Position numbers and translations under genes: made by a program. Of a stretch of 64,000 bases of DNA, positions 51,023 to 60,726 are shown one piece after another. The stretch covers positions 1-64,000 of the forward strand of contig NZ_RJTX01000001.1 in assembly GCF_003729955.1 (NCBI RefSeq), in the 5' to 3' direction. The stretch is from Chryseobacterium daecheongense. Its GTDB lineage: Bacteria > Bacteroidota > Bacteroidia > Flavobacteriales > Weeksellaceae. Each line of letters starts with the position of its first letter. The first letter of the stretch is position 1. Below the pieces are notes generated by a model. That model did not search any database. It was not told the DNA's origin and saw only the letters and a list, made by a program, of their open reading frames with translations.

Positions 51023-52621
51023 ATGAGATCAAATAAATTAACAAGAAATATAATCTTAACAGCTGCTGTAGTTGGACTGTTGTCAGCAACTTCATGTGTT
51101 AAGGACTTAGAAAGAGAGCCTATTACGGATGTTACCTCTGCAAGTGTGTTTGCAGATTTTAAAAATTATCCTAATGCTTTAGCTAAGCTCTACGGAGGTT
51201 TAGCAATGGGAGGTCAAGTAAGTGGAGATGGTGGAACATATCCTGACAGCGATATTAACGGTATCAATGGTGGGTTTTCTCAATACACCAGATTGCTATA
51301 CACTATGCAGGTAATTTCTACAGATGAAGCAGTAATCGGGTGGAATGACGGAAACCTTCATACAATCCATAAAATGACTTGGGATTCTTCCAATGAATTT
51401 ATTGCTGCATTATATTATAGAATTTATGCAGAGATTGCTTTCTGTAATGAATTTTTAAGAAATGTAACGGATGAAAAACTCGCCTCTAATAATATTACAG
51501 GGAATGACCTGACCGAGGCAAAATATATGCGTGCAGAGGCAAGATTTTTGAGAGCACAATCTTATTATCATGCTTTGGACTTATTCGGAAACGTACCTTT
51601 TGTAGATGAAAGCTATATTCCGGGTTCTGTAAACCCGCCTCAAAGAATTGAAAGAGCAGCTTTATTTAATTATGTTGAGCAAGAACTATTAACTTGTGCC
51701 AACGAATTAAAAGACCCAAAAGCAAATGCGTATGGTAGAGCAGATAAAGCAGCCGCATGGTCATTATTGGCAAGATTGTATTTGAATGCGGGTGTATATA
51801 CAGGAACACAGAGAAATAATGACTGTATTACATACTGTAACAAAGTGATCGGAGCAGGGTATTCATTAAAATCTAATTACGGCTCATTATTCTTAGCTGA
51901 TAACAATGTTAATAACCCTGAAGCGATTTTCACGGTTAATTTCGATGGAATTAATACCCAGACAAATGGAGGGACTACTTATTTGGTTCACGCTTCTGTA
52001 GGAGGTACAATGCCTGCTGCTGATTTCGGAATCAATGGAGGTTGGAGTGGGATCAGAACAACAAAGGCTTTCGTTGGAAAGTTCCCTACCAATGGTTCAG
52101 ATAAAAGAGGAAACTTCTATACAAGTGGACAAAACCTTGAGATCAATGATTTAGGTTCATTCAACGACGGGTACGCTTTCATTAAATTCAAAAATGTGAA
52201 AAGCGATGGAACGCCGGGAGCACACAACAACTGGGTGGAAGCTGATATTCCATTGTACCGTTTAGCGGATATTTATCTGATGTATGCTGAAGCTACCCTT
52301 AGAGGAGGTAACGGAAGTATGCCAACTGCTATTGGCTATGTCAATCAGTTAAGACAAAGAGCTTATGGAAATACAAGCGGAGATGTTACTGCTATTAACC
52401 TGGATTTCATTTTAGATGAAAGAGCAAGAGAATTATCCTGGGAAATGACAAGAAGAACGGATCTTATCAGATACGGACGATTTACTACAGCTGATTATTT
52501 ATGGCCTTGGAAAGGAAATATTAAAGACGGAAAAGCTGTTGAAAGCTATAGAAATCTTTATCCGATCCCTGCTAAAGATATTGTCGCAAATCCTAATTTG
52601 GTTCAAAATCAAGGGTATTAA
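51023..52621 (+). CDS. susD: SusD-like glycan-binding lipoprotein
   Basis: This 532-residue protein has a lipoprotein signal with Cys25 (LSATSCVKDLERE). The SusD/RagB TPR-rich body includes YMRAEARFLRAQSYYHALDLFGNVPFVDE and the C-terminal LDFILDERARELSWEMTRRTDLIRYGRF. SusD sits over SusC at the outer membrane and binds the glycan. It starts 12 bp after susC ends. Confidence 0.94.
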   Translation: MRSNKLTRNIILTAAVVGLLSATSCVKDLEREPITDVTSASVFADFKNYPNALAKLYGGLAMGGQVSGDGGTYPDSDINGINGGFSQYTRLLYTMQVISTDEAVIGWNDGNLHTIHKMTWDSSNEFIAALYYRIYAEIAFCNEFLRNVTDEKLASNNITGNDLTEAKYMRAEARFLRAQSYYHALDLFGNVPFVDESYIPGSVNPPQRIERAALFNYVEQELLTCANELKDPKANAYGRADKAAAWSLLARLYLNAGVYTGTQRNNDCITYCNKVIGAGYSLKSNYGSLFLADNNVNNPEAIFTVNFDGINTQTNGGTTYLVHASVGGTMPAADFGINGGWSGIRTTKAFVGKFPTNGSDKRGNFYTSGQNLEINDLGSFNDGYAFIKFKNVKSDGTPGAHNNWVEADIPLYRLADIYLMYAEATLRGGNGSMPTAIGYVNQLRQRAYGNTSGDVTAINLDFILDERARELSWEMTRRTDLIRYGRFTTADYLWPWKGNIKDGKAVESYRNLYPIPAKDIVANPNLVQNQGY

Positions 52622-52642
52622 TTTTAAAAAAACACTATTAAA

Positions 52643-53749
52643 ATGAAACATTTATTTAAAATATTTGCTGTTGCTTTGATGGCGATTCTTTTTATCTCAT
52701 GTGAAAAAGATGAAGATCAAGCAATATTGGGGGATGGAACAACACCTACTTTAAAAGCTGATAAAACCAGTGTCGTATTAATAAAAGATAATGAAGCGAA
52801 CCCAGCAATAAAATTTGACTGGACCAATCCTCAGTTTCAGACTCAGGTGGCACTTAAAAATACTTTACAGCTTGCAAAAACAGGAACCAATTTTCAAAGT
52901 CCGGGTGAATCAATTGTTACAGCAAATGATTTAAAAGTTACTTATACAGTAGCAGAGCTTAATAAACTGGGGTTGGATGCAGGGCTTGTACCTGGTGTTG
53001 CAACAACGGTTGAGGTAAGATTAAAATCGGAAGTAGGAAAAACAGTTTTGTACTCTAATGTTGTGACTCTTACTGTTACTACTTATTTAACAGCTTACCC
53101 TTCTTTTTATATTGTGGGTGATGCCTCTGCTGTGGGTTGGAATGCCGGAACCTCACAATTGCTTTACCAAAAAGACAACTTCTCTACCATCTATACATAC
53201 CTTGAAAATGGGAAATATTTCAGATTCTTAGGACAGCAGGACTGGAATCCTCTGAACTATAGTTTAGATGTTGCAGGGATGAATGCAGGAAACAGATATT
53301 TCAAAACCTGGTCTACCAATTTAGCACCATCCACTCCTGAAAATATTCAGTTTACGGGGGCTACAGGAATGTATAAAATTGTAATTGATGCAGACGCTAC
53401 TCAAAAGTCTATTAATGTATCAGCTTCTCCGATTGCAGTTTGGAATCCTGCCAATTTATATCTGGTAGGAACTGTAAACGGTTGGAATTCTGCGGCAGCT
53501 ATTCCAATGACTAATTTAGGAAATGGCAAATTCGAGCATACAATTGCTTTGCCTGCTGCTTCTGAATTTAAATTCCTAGGCCAACTAAGCTGGGGAGATC
53601 TGGATTGGGGAAATATTTCTGCTGATGGAAACACAGGATATCTTGGTCCGAAAGGAAGCAACGGAAACATTAAATTCGATGGAACCGGAGGAAATTATAA
53701 AATTTCAGTAGACCTTAAAATGGGTACTTACAAAATACAACCTTTATAG
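52643..53749 (+). CDS. susE: SusE/SusF-like starch-binding lipoprotein
   Basis: This 368-residue protein has a lipobox with Cys20 (FISCEKDED), an N-terminal SusE domain (KADKTSVVLIKDNEANPAIKFDWTNPQF) and two similar C-terminal modules. The modules begin SFYIVGDASAVGWN and NLYLVGTVNGWN and share FRFLGQ/FKFLGQ. These modules bind starch in SusE and SusF. It is the surface glycan-holding part of the locus, 21 bp after susD. Confidence 0.88.
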   Translation: MKHLFKIFAVALMAILFISCEKDEDQAILGDGTTPTLKADKTSVVLIKDNEANPAIKFDWTNPQFQTQVALKNTLQLAKTGTNFQSPGESIVTANDLKVTYTVAELNKLGLDAGLVPGVATTVEVRLKSEVGKTVLYSNVVTLTVTTYLTAYPSFYIVGDASAVGWNAGTSQLLYQKDNFSTIYTYLENGKYFRFLGQQDWNPLNYSLDVAGMNAGNRYFKTWSTNLAPSTPENIQFTGATGMYKIVIDADATQKSINVSASPIAVWNPANLYLVGTVNGWNSAAAIPMTNLGNGKFEHTIALPAASEFKFLGQLSWGDLDWGNISADGNTGYLGPKGSNGNIKFDGTGGNYKISVDLKMGTYKIQPL

Positions 53750-53773
53750 TAAAATAGGGTTAAATTTTAAAGG

Positions 53774-53812
53774 TAAAGTGTTGCTTTTTAGCAGCACTTT
53801 ATTTATTTTTAA
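53774..53812 (+). terminator. Hairpin-T-rich terminator after susE
   Basis: AAAGTG-T-TGCT pairs with AGCA-G-CACTTT over TTTT, and the following bases are T-rich. It may cut transcription between the binding and enzyme genes. Confidence 0.55.
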
Positions 53813-53830
53813 AACTTATAAATAGTCATT

Positions 53831-55987
53831 ATGAAGAAAATTACAGTTGGAGCTTTATTGTTCTCAATGATGTTCGCAGGCGTTAATGCACAGTCTTTAA
53901 AATCACCGGACGGAAAGTTCGAAATGAACTTCCAGTTAAAACAGGGAGTCCCTTATTATAACTTGAAATACAACGGGGCTACAGTAGTGGAGGATTCTAA
54001 ATTAGGATTGAGATTATTTAAAGATACCTCTATAAAATTCGCTTCCGAAATTGCAAAACCGGAAGATGCTAAATTTGATCTGAACAATGGTTTTACAAAG
54101 ACAGACGAAAAAAGAGATTCCAAAAATGAAACCTGGAAACCTGTCTTGGGAGAAAAGAAAAACTATATCAATCATTATAACGAATTAGCAGTTACACTTA
54201 ATCAAGCTTCTACAGACAGAAGTATTGTGGTGAAATTCAGATTGTTCAATGATGGTTTAGGGTTCAGATATGAGTTTCCTCAACAGAAAAATCTTAACTA
54301 TTTTGTCATCAGAGAGGAAGATTCAGAGATTGATTTTCCTACAGATATGAAAGCCTGGTGGATCGTAGCTGACTATGATTCCCAAGAATATAAATACCAA
54401 ACTACTAAAGTTTCTGAAATCCCTGGAAAATGGGAAAGTGCTACCGATTCTAACGCTTCTCAGACGTTAATCAAAAATGCGGTTCAGTCCCCTTTAATGC
54501 TGAAAAAAGAAGGAAAAGATCCTTTATATGTGAATGTTGCTGAAGCTGCAGTTCTCAACTATCCTGCTTCGCATTTAGAAGTAGATGCCCAGAATTTTAA
54601 ATTCAAAACCCATCTTACAGCCGACAGACAGGGAGCAAAAGGATATATCCAGACTCCATCAACCACACCTTGGAGAACCATTATTGTTTCACCAAAAGCA
54701 GAAGAGGTGATGGATTCCAAAATGCTTTTCAACCTGAATGAACCTACAAAATATACCGACACTTCTTACATCCACCCTACAAAATATATGGGAGTTTGGT
54801 GGGAAATGATCATCGGAAAATCGCAGTGGGCTTATTCTACTGCGGAAAATGTACATTTAGGAGTAACTGATTTTAGTAAACTTACTCCTAATGGAAAACA
54901 CGCAGCCAATAATGATAAAGTAAAGGAATATATTGACTTTGCAGCAGAGAATGGTTTCGGCGGGCTTCTTATTGAAGGTTGGAATATAGGTTGGGAAGAC
55001 TGGTTCGGCCACTCAAAAGAATTTGTTTTCGATTTCATTACCCCTTATCCGGATTTTGATATCAAAATGTTGAATGATTATGCTCATTCTAAAGGAATTA
55101 AACTGATCATGCACCATGAAACTTCCGGTTCTGCAACGAACTATGAAAGATGGGCAGATAAAGCATTCCAATTGATGAATAAATACGGGTATGATGCTGT
55201 AAAATCAGGATATGTAGGTGATATTATTCCGAGAGGAGAGCACCATTACTCTCAATGGACCATTAACCATTACTACAGAATTGCTGAGAAAGCCAATGAT
55301 TATAAAATCATGCTCAATTCTCACGAATCCGTACGTCCTACAGGAGAAAGCCGTACCTATCCAAACTATATTTCTGCTGAAGCAGCCCGAGGAACAGAAT
55401 TCGAAGCTTTCGGGGGTAACAATCCGGATCATCAGACTATTTTACCGTTTACAAGATGGATGGGAGGCCCAATGGATTATACACCGGGAATTTTCCAGAC
55501 CAAATTGGACTATTATTTCCCTGGAGACCAGCGTTTCGTTAAAACCACTTTAGTGAAGCAATTGGCCTTGTATGTAGTGATGTATATGCCGATTCAGATG
55601 GCAGCAGACCTGCCTGAAAACTATAAAAAGCATATGGATGCGTTCCAGTTTATCAAAGATGTGGCTGCAGACTGGGATGATACCAAAATCTTATCGGCAG
55701 AGCCGGGAGATTATATCGTAACGGCCAGAAAAGCTAAAGGGACGGAAAACTGGTTCGTAGGAGGTATTACAGATGAAAACAAACGTGATTATACGGTAGA
55801 TTTCTCTTTCCTGGATAAAGGTAAAAAGTATGAGGCAACCATCTATGAAGACGGAAAAGATGCAGATTACATTAATAATCCTCAAAGCTATAACATCTAT
55901 AAAAAACAGATTACAAGTAAATCTAAAATTAATTTCAAAATGGTAAGAAGCGGAGGTTTTGCGATCTCTATCAAACCCGTCAATTAA
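53831..55987 (+). CDS. susB: GH97 alpha-glucosidase, SusB-type
   Basis: This 718-residue protein has a signal peptide (FAGVNAQ), an N-terminal beta-sandwich, a TIM barrel and a C-terminal beta domain. Glu430 (MHHETSG), Glu499 (NSHESVRP), Glu517 and Glu523 align with SusB Glu439, 508, 526 and 532 at a constant offset of 9. The first and third-position Glu residues thus match the inverting SusB mechanism, which uses Glu rather than the Asp nucleophile of retaining GH97 enzymes. It hydrolyses alpha-glucosidic bonds of starch oligosaccharides in the periplasm. The equivalence to SusB numbering is from memory of the family. Confidence 0.9.
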   Translation: MKKITVGALLFSMMFAGVNAQSLKSPDGKFEMNFQLKQGVPYYNLKYNGATVVEDSKLGLRLFKDTSIKFASEIAKPEDAKFDLNNGFTKTDEKRDSKNETWKPVLGEKKNYINHYNELAVTLNQASTDRSIVVKFRLFNDGLGFRYEFPQQKNLNYFVIREEDSEIDFPTDMKAWWIVADYDSQEYKYQTTKVSEIPGKWESATDSNASQTLIKNAVQSPLMLKKEGKDPLYVNVAEAAVLNYPASHLEVDAQNFKFKTHLTADRQGAKGYIQTPSTTPWRTIIVSPKAEEVMDSKMLFNLNEPTKYTDTSYIHPTKYMGVWWEMIIGKSQWAYSTAENVHLGVTDFSKLTPNGKHAANNDKVKEYIDFAAENGFGGLLIEGWNIGWEDWFGHSKEFVFDFITPYPDFDIKMLNDYAHSKGIKLIMHHETSGSATNYERWADKAFQLMNKYGYDAVKSGYVGDIIPRGEHHYSQWTINHYYRIAEKANDYKIMLNSHESVRPTGESRTYPNYISAEAARGTEFEAFGGNNPDHQTILPFTRWMGGPMDYTPGIFQTKLDYYFPGDQRFVKTTLVKQLALYVVMYMPIQMAADLPENYKKHMDAFQFIKDVAADWDDTKILSAEPGDYIVTARKAKGTENWFVGGITDENKRDYTVDFSFLDKGKKYEATIYEDGKDADYINNPQSYNIYKKQITSKSKINFKMVRSGGFAISIKPVN

Positions 55988-56008
55988 TTTAAGATTGAAA
56001 ATCATAAT

Positions 56009-56046
56009 GAAAAACCTTATGGGTGAATCACCTGTAAGGTTTTTTA
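56009..56046 (+). terminator. Terminator between susB and the GH13 gene
   Basis: AAAACCTTA pairs with TAAGGTTTT, enclosing an inner GGTG/CACC hairpin, then T6 follows. An earlier in-frame start for the GH13 gene would run through this hairpin, so the ATG at 56064 is used. Confidence 0.7.
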
Positions 56047-56063
56047 ATCAAATTCAAGATGAA

Positions 56064-57911
56064 ATGAAAAAAATATACACCATAATTGCTCTTTCGGCAG
56101 CGGCTTTAGCATTTTCTCAAAAGCCATTGGAAAAAGTAGAACCTGCCTTTTGGTGGAAAGGAATGAAAAATCCTGAACTTCAGATTCTGGTTTACGGAAA
56201 AGATATTGCTAAAAATGAAGTGGAGCTCTCAGACGGGATTCAGATTAAAAATATTCAGAAAGTTGAAAATCCAAACTACGTTTTTCTTACTGTAAATACT
56301 AATGAGATTAATGTTCCTCAATTTAAGATCAATATTAAAAACAGGAAAAAGAACATTGGTTCCTATACCTATCAATTAAAGCAAAGACAACCCGATTCCG
56401 CTGATCGCGATTCCTTTACTTCCAAAGATGTTATCTATCTTATAATGCCCGATCGTTTCGCTAACGGGAACCCTGCAAATGATAACACCAAAGATACTGC
56501 CGAAAAGTCAAACCGAAAAGATCCGGGAGGACGTCATGGCGGAGATATTGAAGGGATCATCAAAAACCTGGATTATCTTAAGGATATGGGAGTTACTGCT
56601 GTTTGGAATACACCTTTGTTGGAAGACAATGAACCTTCATATTCTTATCACGGCTACGCACAGAGCGATTATTATAAAATTGACCCGCGTTACGGATCTA
56701 ATGAAGACTATCAAAGATTAGCTAGTGAGCTTCATAAGCGGGATATGAAACTTATTATGGATTATGTGACCAATCATTGGGGATCACAAAGCTGGATTAT
56801 TAAGGACCTTCCCTCAAAAGACTGGATTCATTATTGGAAAGAAGGTGAAAAAGGCTTTAAACGAAGCAACTACAGGATGACCACACAGTTTGATACCAAT
56901 GCAGCAAAAACAGATGCGGAAAACTGTATGGACGGATGGTTTGATACCACTATGCCAGATATGAATCAAAGCAATCCTTTGGTAGTCAATTATATGGTTC
57001 AGAATGCAGTTTGGTGGACAGAATTTGCAGGGCTGGATGGATTACGTGTAGATACCTATTCTTATAATGACAAAAAGGGAATTGCAGAATGGACGAAAAG
57101 AATTACGGATGAATACCCGAATTTGAACATTGTGGGAGAAGTCTGGATGCATGATCAGGCGCAAATGTCCTATTGGCAGAAAGACAGTAAGATTGCAGCC
57201 ATAGAAAACTACAACTCTCATCTTCCTTCTGTCATGGATTTTACCTTACACGATGCTATAGGTCATGTTTTTAAAGAGAATTCAGGGTGGGATTCCGGGA
57301 TACAGAGAGTCTACGATAATTTTGCCAATGATTTTCTTTATCCTAATATTAATAATATCCTCGTATTTGCTGAAAATCACGATACACAAAGATTTAATCA
57401 GTCATATCCCAATATTCAGGATTATAAACTGGCAATGACATTAATTTTAACTGTTCGCGGAATTCCTCAATTATATTATGGTTCAGAGATCGGAATGGCC
57501 GGGGACAAAGGAAAAGGGGACGGAGATATTCGCCGTGATTTTCCGGGGGGCTGGAATGGTGATTCCAATAATGCTTTTGTGAAATCCGGAAGAACCGATT
57601 CTCAGAATCAGTATTTTGACTTTACTAAAAAACTGCTGAACTGGCGCAAGTCCAAAGAAGTGATTCATACAGGAAAAACCTTGCATTACGTTCCGGAAAA
57701 CAATGTGTATGTTTATTTCCGATACAATGATAAAGAACGAGTAATGACAGTAATCAACAATAACACAGAAGCTCAGGTTCTGAACTTAAAGAGATTTTCA
57801 GAAGGGATTAAAAACGTTTCTAAAGGAAAAGATATTATTTCAGGAAAAGAAGTTTCTTTAGAGAATAGTTTGAACATACCTGCAAAAACCTCGATGATCA
57901 TTGAATTATAA
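56064..57911 (+). CDS. susA: GH13 neopullulanase/cyclomaltodextrinase (SusA-like)
   Basis: This 615-residue protein has a signal peptide (IIALSAAALAFSQ) and an N-terminal cyclomaltodextrinase-type domain (VEPAFWWKGMKNPELQILVYGKDI). The GH13 barrel has nucleophile Asp330 (GLRVDTYSY), acid/base Glu359 (IVGEVWMHD) and Asp440 (FAENHDTQRF). A C-terminal beta domain ends the protein. There is no lipobox, so it is periplasmic, like SusA rather than surface SusG. It cuts alpha-1,4 links of maltodextrins. Start as explained at the terminator just upstream. Confidence 0.92.
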   Translation: MKKIYTIIALSAAALAFSQKPLEKVEPAFWWKGMKNPELQILVYGKDIAKNEVELSDGIQIKNIQKVENPNYVFLTVNTNEINVPQFKINIKNRKKNIGSYTYQLKQRQPDSADRDSFTSKDVIYLIMPDRFANGNPANDNTKDTAEKSNRKDPGGRHGGDIEGIIKNLDYLKDMGVTAVWNTPLLEDNEPSYSYHGYAQSDYYKIDPRYGSNEDYQRLASELHKRDMKLIMDYVTNHWGSQSWIIKDLPSKDWIHYWKEGEKGFKRSNYRMTTQFDTNAAKTDAENCMDGWFDTTMPDMNQSNPLVVNYMVQNAVWWTEFAGLDGLRVDTYSYNDKKGIAEWTKRITDEYPNLNIVGEVWMHDQAQMSYWQKDSKIAAIENYNSHLPSVMDFTLHDAIGHVFKENSGWDSGIQRVYDNFANDFLYPNINNILVFAENHDTQRFNQSYPNIQDYKLAMTLILTVRGIPQLYYGSEIGMAGDKGKGDGDIRRDFPGGWNGDSNNAFVKSGRTDSQNQYFDFTKKLLNWRKSKEVIHTGKTLHYVPENNVYVYFRYNDKERVMTVINNNTEAQVLNLKRFSEGIKNVSKGKDIISGKEVSLENSLNIPAKTSMIIEL

Positions 57912-57935
57912 TTAATCAACCCCAATTAATTCTAA

Positions 57936-58457
57936 ATGAAAAAAACAAGATTTCTCTATATGGTAATGCTCTTTTTACTGAGTTTTACCGGAATTTCAGC
58001 TCAATCAAAAAATAAGTTTGAAAAGGAAAAAGCAGAGATCAGTACAATGCTTGATGGATTTAATATAGCCGCAGCAAAATCTGATTATGAAGGATATTTC
58101 AATTATTTCGCGGATGAGTCTACTTTCATCGGGACAGATGCTACCGAAATCTGGAGTAAAAAAGAATTCATGGTTTGGGCAAAACCTTATTTCGATAAAA
58201 AAAGAACCTGGAATTTCACTGCCCTTAAAAGAAACATTTATTTCAGCAAAGACGGAAAACTGGCCTGGTTTGATGAGCTTCTGGATACTCAGATGAAAAT
58301 CTGCCGTGGTTCAGGAGTAGTAGAAAAAATAAACGGACAATGGAAAGTAAGACAGTACGTCCTTTCTGTGACAGTTCCTAACGACGTTGTAGATAAAGTG
58401 GTGGCTGAAAAAGCCCCAATTGAAGATGCATTGATCAAACAATTAAAAACAAAATAA
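57936..58457 (+). CDS. NTF2-like (SnoaL/DUF4440-type) secreted protein
   Basis: This 173-residue protein has a signal peptide (LLSFTGISAQ). A nuclear-transport-factor-2-like domain follows: DGFNIAAAKSDYEGYFNYFADESTFIGTDATEIWSKKEFMVWAKPYFD and later GVVEKINGQWKVRQYVLSVTVPNDV. The fold is used by small enzymes or binding proteins and needs no cofactor. It lies 24 bp after the GH13 gene, and its TAA overlaps the ATG of the sugar transporter by one base, so it is part of the operon. Its role in starch use is unknown. Confidence 0.75.
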   Translation: MKKTRFLYMVMLFLLSFTGISAQSKNKFEKEKAEISTMLDGFNIAAAKSDYEGYFNYFADESTFIGTDATEIWSKKEFMVWAKPYFDKKRTWNFTALKRNIYFSKDGKLAWFDELLDTQMKICRGSGVVEKINGQWKVRQYVLSVTVPNDVVDKVVAEKAPIEDALIKQLKTK

Positions 58458-59863
58458 TGGAAAAAAATATAGACGGGTTATTGGGCCAAAAAAAGAAGCC
58501 TAATTTATCACTGCTCCAGATCATCAACATGAGCATGGGATTCCTGGGAATTCAGATGGCTTTTGGGTTACAGAACGGAAATGCGAGTAGAATTCTTGCC
58601 AATTTTGGAGCTGATGTTCACGAATTATCCTGGTTTTGGCTGGTAGCACCCATTACGGGGTTGATCGTTCAACCGATTATAGGACATATGGGAGACAATA
58701 CCTGGAGTCCGCTCGGAAGAAGAAAACCTTACTTTTTAATTGGTGCGGTTTTGTGTGCTATTGGTTTGGTCATGCTTCCTAATGCCGCTTCTGCAACTCA
58801 AATGATGGCCGCGAATGTTTTGGTAATGGCAGTTATCTTTCTAGCCATGATGGACGCTTCCATTAATGTGGCCATGGAACCTTTCCGTGCTTTGGTAGGA
58901 GATATGCTTCCGAAACATCAGGCAACGATTGGTTTTTCTGTACAGACGATTTTAATTGGAATCGGTGCGGTGATTGGTTCCGATTTACCAGGTTGGCTGA
59001 CGAAAATGGGAATTTCCAACGAGGCTCCAAAAGGATACGTGGCAGATAATGTTATTTATGCATTTTATATTGGTGCCGCAGTTTTGATTTTATCCATTTT
59101 ATATACCATTTTTACGACCAGAGAATATTCACCGGAAGAATTTGCCTCATTTGAAGGAGGAAAACCTATTGTAGAAAATGGATCAAAATTCTCAGACCTT
59201 TTCAAAGATTTCAAAAATGTACCTTCCCAGATGAAGAAACTGGGAATTGTGCAGTTCTTTTCCTGGTTTGCATTATTTACCATGTGGGTTTTCACTACCA
59301 GTGCTTTGGCAACCCATCATTTCGGACTATCTCCTGAGGATACCCATTCCGCAGAATTCAATAAAGCCGGAGATTTAACGGGAAGCTTATTCGGCAGCTA
59401 TAATTTCTACGCTATTTTCTTTGCTTTTGCCCTGACTCCGATTGCTCAGTTTATTGGTAAAAAACGAACTCATGCCTTAGCGTTGGCTTGCGGAGGATTG
59501 GGATTAATCTCCATGTATTTTATAAAAGATATACACAGTCTGTGGATTTCAATGATAGGATTGGGGTTTGCTTGGGCTAGTATTTTAGCAATGCCTTATG
59601 CGATGCTGATAGATTCTATTCCGCAAAAGAAAATGGGAGTGTATATGGGAATTTTCAACTTTTTCATCGTTATCCCGCAAATTATCAATGGAGTTTTCGG
59701 AGGTCCTATCGTAAGTGGAGTTTTTGGAAAACAGGCTATTGATTATATTGTGGTTGGAGGGATATGTATGTTATTAGGAGCTATCCTTACCATGATTTTC
59801 ATCAAAGAAGAACATGAAACTCCGAAAGAAATTGAAGAAGAGATTCAACAGGTGCATTTTTAA
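58457..59863 (+). CDS. MFS sugar (maltose-type) transporter
   Basis: This 468-residue protein has 12 membrane helices and the sugar-symporter loop GHMGDNTWSPLGRRKPYFLIGA. It resembles the SLC45-like maltose/sucrose proton symporters. In Bacteroidota starch loci such a protein imports the maltose or glucose made by the periplasmic enzymes. It is the last gene of the locus and is translationally coupled to the NTF2-like gene. Confidence 0.85.
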   Translation: MEKNIDGLLGQKKKPNLSLLQIINMSMGFLGIQMAFGLQNGNASRILANFGADVHELSWFWLVAPITGLIVQPIIGHMGDNTWSPLGRRKPYFLIGAVLCAIGLVMLPNAASATQMMAANVLVMAVIFLAMMDASINVAMEPFRALVGDMLPKHQATIGFSVQTILIGIGAVIGSDLPGWLTKMGISNEAPKGYVADNVIYAFYIGAAVLILSILYTIFTTREYSPEEFASFEGGKPIVENGSKFSDLFKDFKNVPSQMKKLGIVQFFSWFALFTMWVFTTSALATHHFGLSPEDTHSAEFNKAGDLTGSLFGSYNFYAIFFAFALTPIAQFIGKKRTHALALACGGLGLISMYFIKDIHSLWISMIGLGFAWASILAMPYAMLIDSIPQKKMGVYMGIFNFFIVIPQIINGVFGGPIVSGVFGKQAIDYIVVGGICMLLGAILTMIFIKEEHETPKEIEEEIQQVHF

Positions 59864-59933
59864 AGCAAAATCTCAACATTAATAAAAGACTTGCGGTTGT
59901 AAATTTTTTAAACAGTATCTTTCAAAATAAAAT

Positions 59934-59947
59934 ACAGAATATTCTGT
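59934..59947. promoter_or_regulatory. 14-bp palindrome upstream of the lipoprotein gene
   Basis: ACAGAAT-ATTCTGT is perfect and lies 9 nt before the TAAATTTG box. It may be an operator in the core promoter. Confidence 0.4.
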
Positions 59948-59955
59948 TTAATTAT

Positions 59956-59963
59956 TAAATTTG
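59956..59963 (+). promoter_or_regulatory. -7 box of the 59968 lipoprotein gene
   Basis: TAAATTTG ends only 4 nt before the ATG, another possible leaderless start. No -33 was seen at 19-21 nt, where the 14-bp palindrome lies instead. Confidence 0.45.
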
Positions 59964-59967
59964 ACTT

Positions 59968-60435
59968 ATGCGAAAGAATCTTTATTTCATTATATTGTTT
60001 TTCCTTGTGAGCTGCTATACCTACCAGGTTAAGAAACCAATGGATCCGGTAAGCGACAATAAATCTGGATCAAAAAATAATGCTGCTCTTGCTAATAATA
60101 CTGCAATGCAGGTGAAAAGTCCAGCAGCTGGGTCTCAAAACCCAAATTCTCAGCAAATGCCTGTTCCGATCAATGTTCAGGAAAAGCTTACACCTAATAA
60201 AAATGTTAAAATTGACGTTGATGGCAAGGCTTATAAAATAATAGTTGACCGTTGGGAAAAAGATAGTCTGGTTGCGCATCCGATTCATAATCCTAAAAAA
60301 ATTCTGAAATTCCATAAAAGTCAGATTAATAGCGAGAGAATTGCTGAAAAACGATTTTCGCAGCCTATAGCTGATATTATTACTGTTCTTGCTTATGCCG
60401 GTATCGGTATTGCCGTTTGGTCTCTTCTGCAATAA
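59968..60435 (+). CDS. Small lipoprotein of unknown function
   Basis: This 155-residue protein has a lipobox FFLVSC (Cys16). An Asn/Ser/Gln-rich linker (~30-75) follows, then a soluble domain (VKIDVDGKAYKIIVDRWEKDSLVAHPIHN) and a C-terminal hydrophobic helix (DIITVLAYAGIGIAVWSLL). The lipobox plus terminal helix would tether both ends to membranes. The domain was not recognised. It is monocistronic. Confidence 0.7.
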   Translation: MRKNLYFIILFFLVSCYTYQVKKPMDPVSDNKSGSKNNAALANNTAMQVKSPAAGSQNPNSQQMPVPINVQEKLTPNKNVKIDVDGKAYKIIVDRWEKDSLVAHPIHNPKKILKFHKSQINSERIAEKRFSQPIADIITVLAYAGIGIAVWSLLQ

Positions 60436-60500
60436 GTTTTAAATTTTATTTAAGCAATTTAATTTTTCATTCAGATATAAAATTTAAAATCAAAATATTC

Positions 60501-60532
60501 AAAAAAAGCGGATTCAAAAGAGTCCGCTTTAT
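60501..60532 (+). terminator. Terminator after the lipoprotein gene
   Basis: AAAGCGGATTC pairs with GAGTCCGCTTT over AAAA with one G-U. The rest of 60436-60699 is AT-rich with no gene seen. Confidence 0.75.
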
Positions 60533-60699
60533 TGTATACCTACAAAAAATATTTTTCATTATCAATTTTCACTTTAAGCATATATTTTTTTGTTTTGTAA
60601 AAGACCTTTCGGAGTTCCATTCTGGAGGAAATATTTCGTTATCGGTCACCATAATTCCGTTCTTATCCTACGTCAATGTTTTGAGATAGCTGTATAATG

Positions 60700-60707
60700 T
60701 ACATTTG
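60700..60707 (+). promoter_or_regulatory. -7 box of the pirin gene
   Basis: TACATTTG ends 19 nt before the ATG at 60727. An in-frame ATG at 60697 is upstream of the box and so is not used. A TTTG at 60680 is 16 nt away, shorter than usual. Confidence 0.5.
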
Positions 60708-60726
60708 TACCATAAATAAATCAGAT

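Noticed and set aside
55959..56063. Longer GH13 start with 35 extra residues
   Set aside because: It overlaps the GH97 gene end and the terminator; the ATG at 56064 gives a clean signal peptide.
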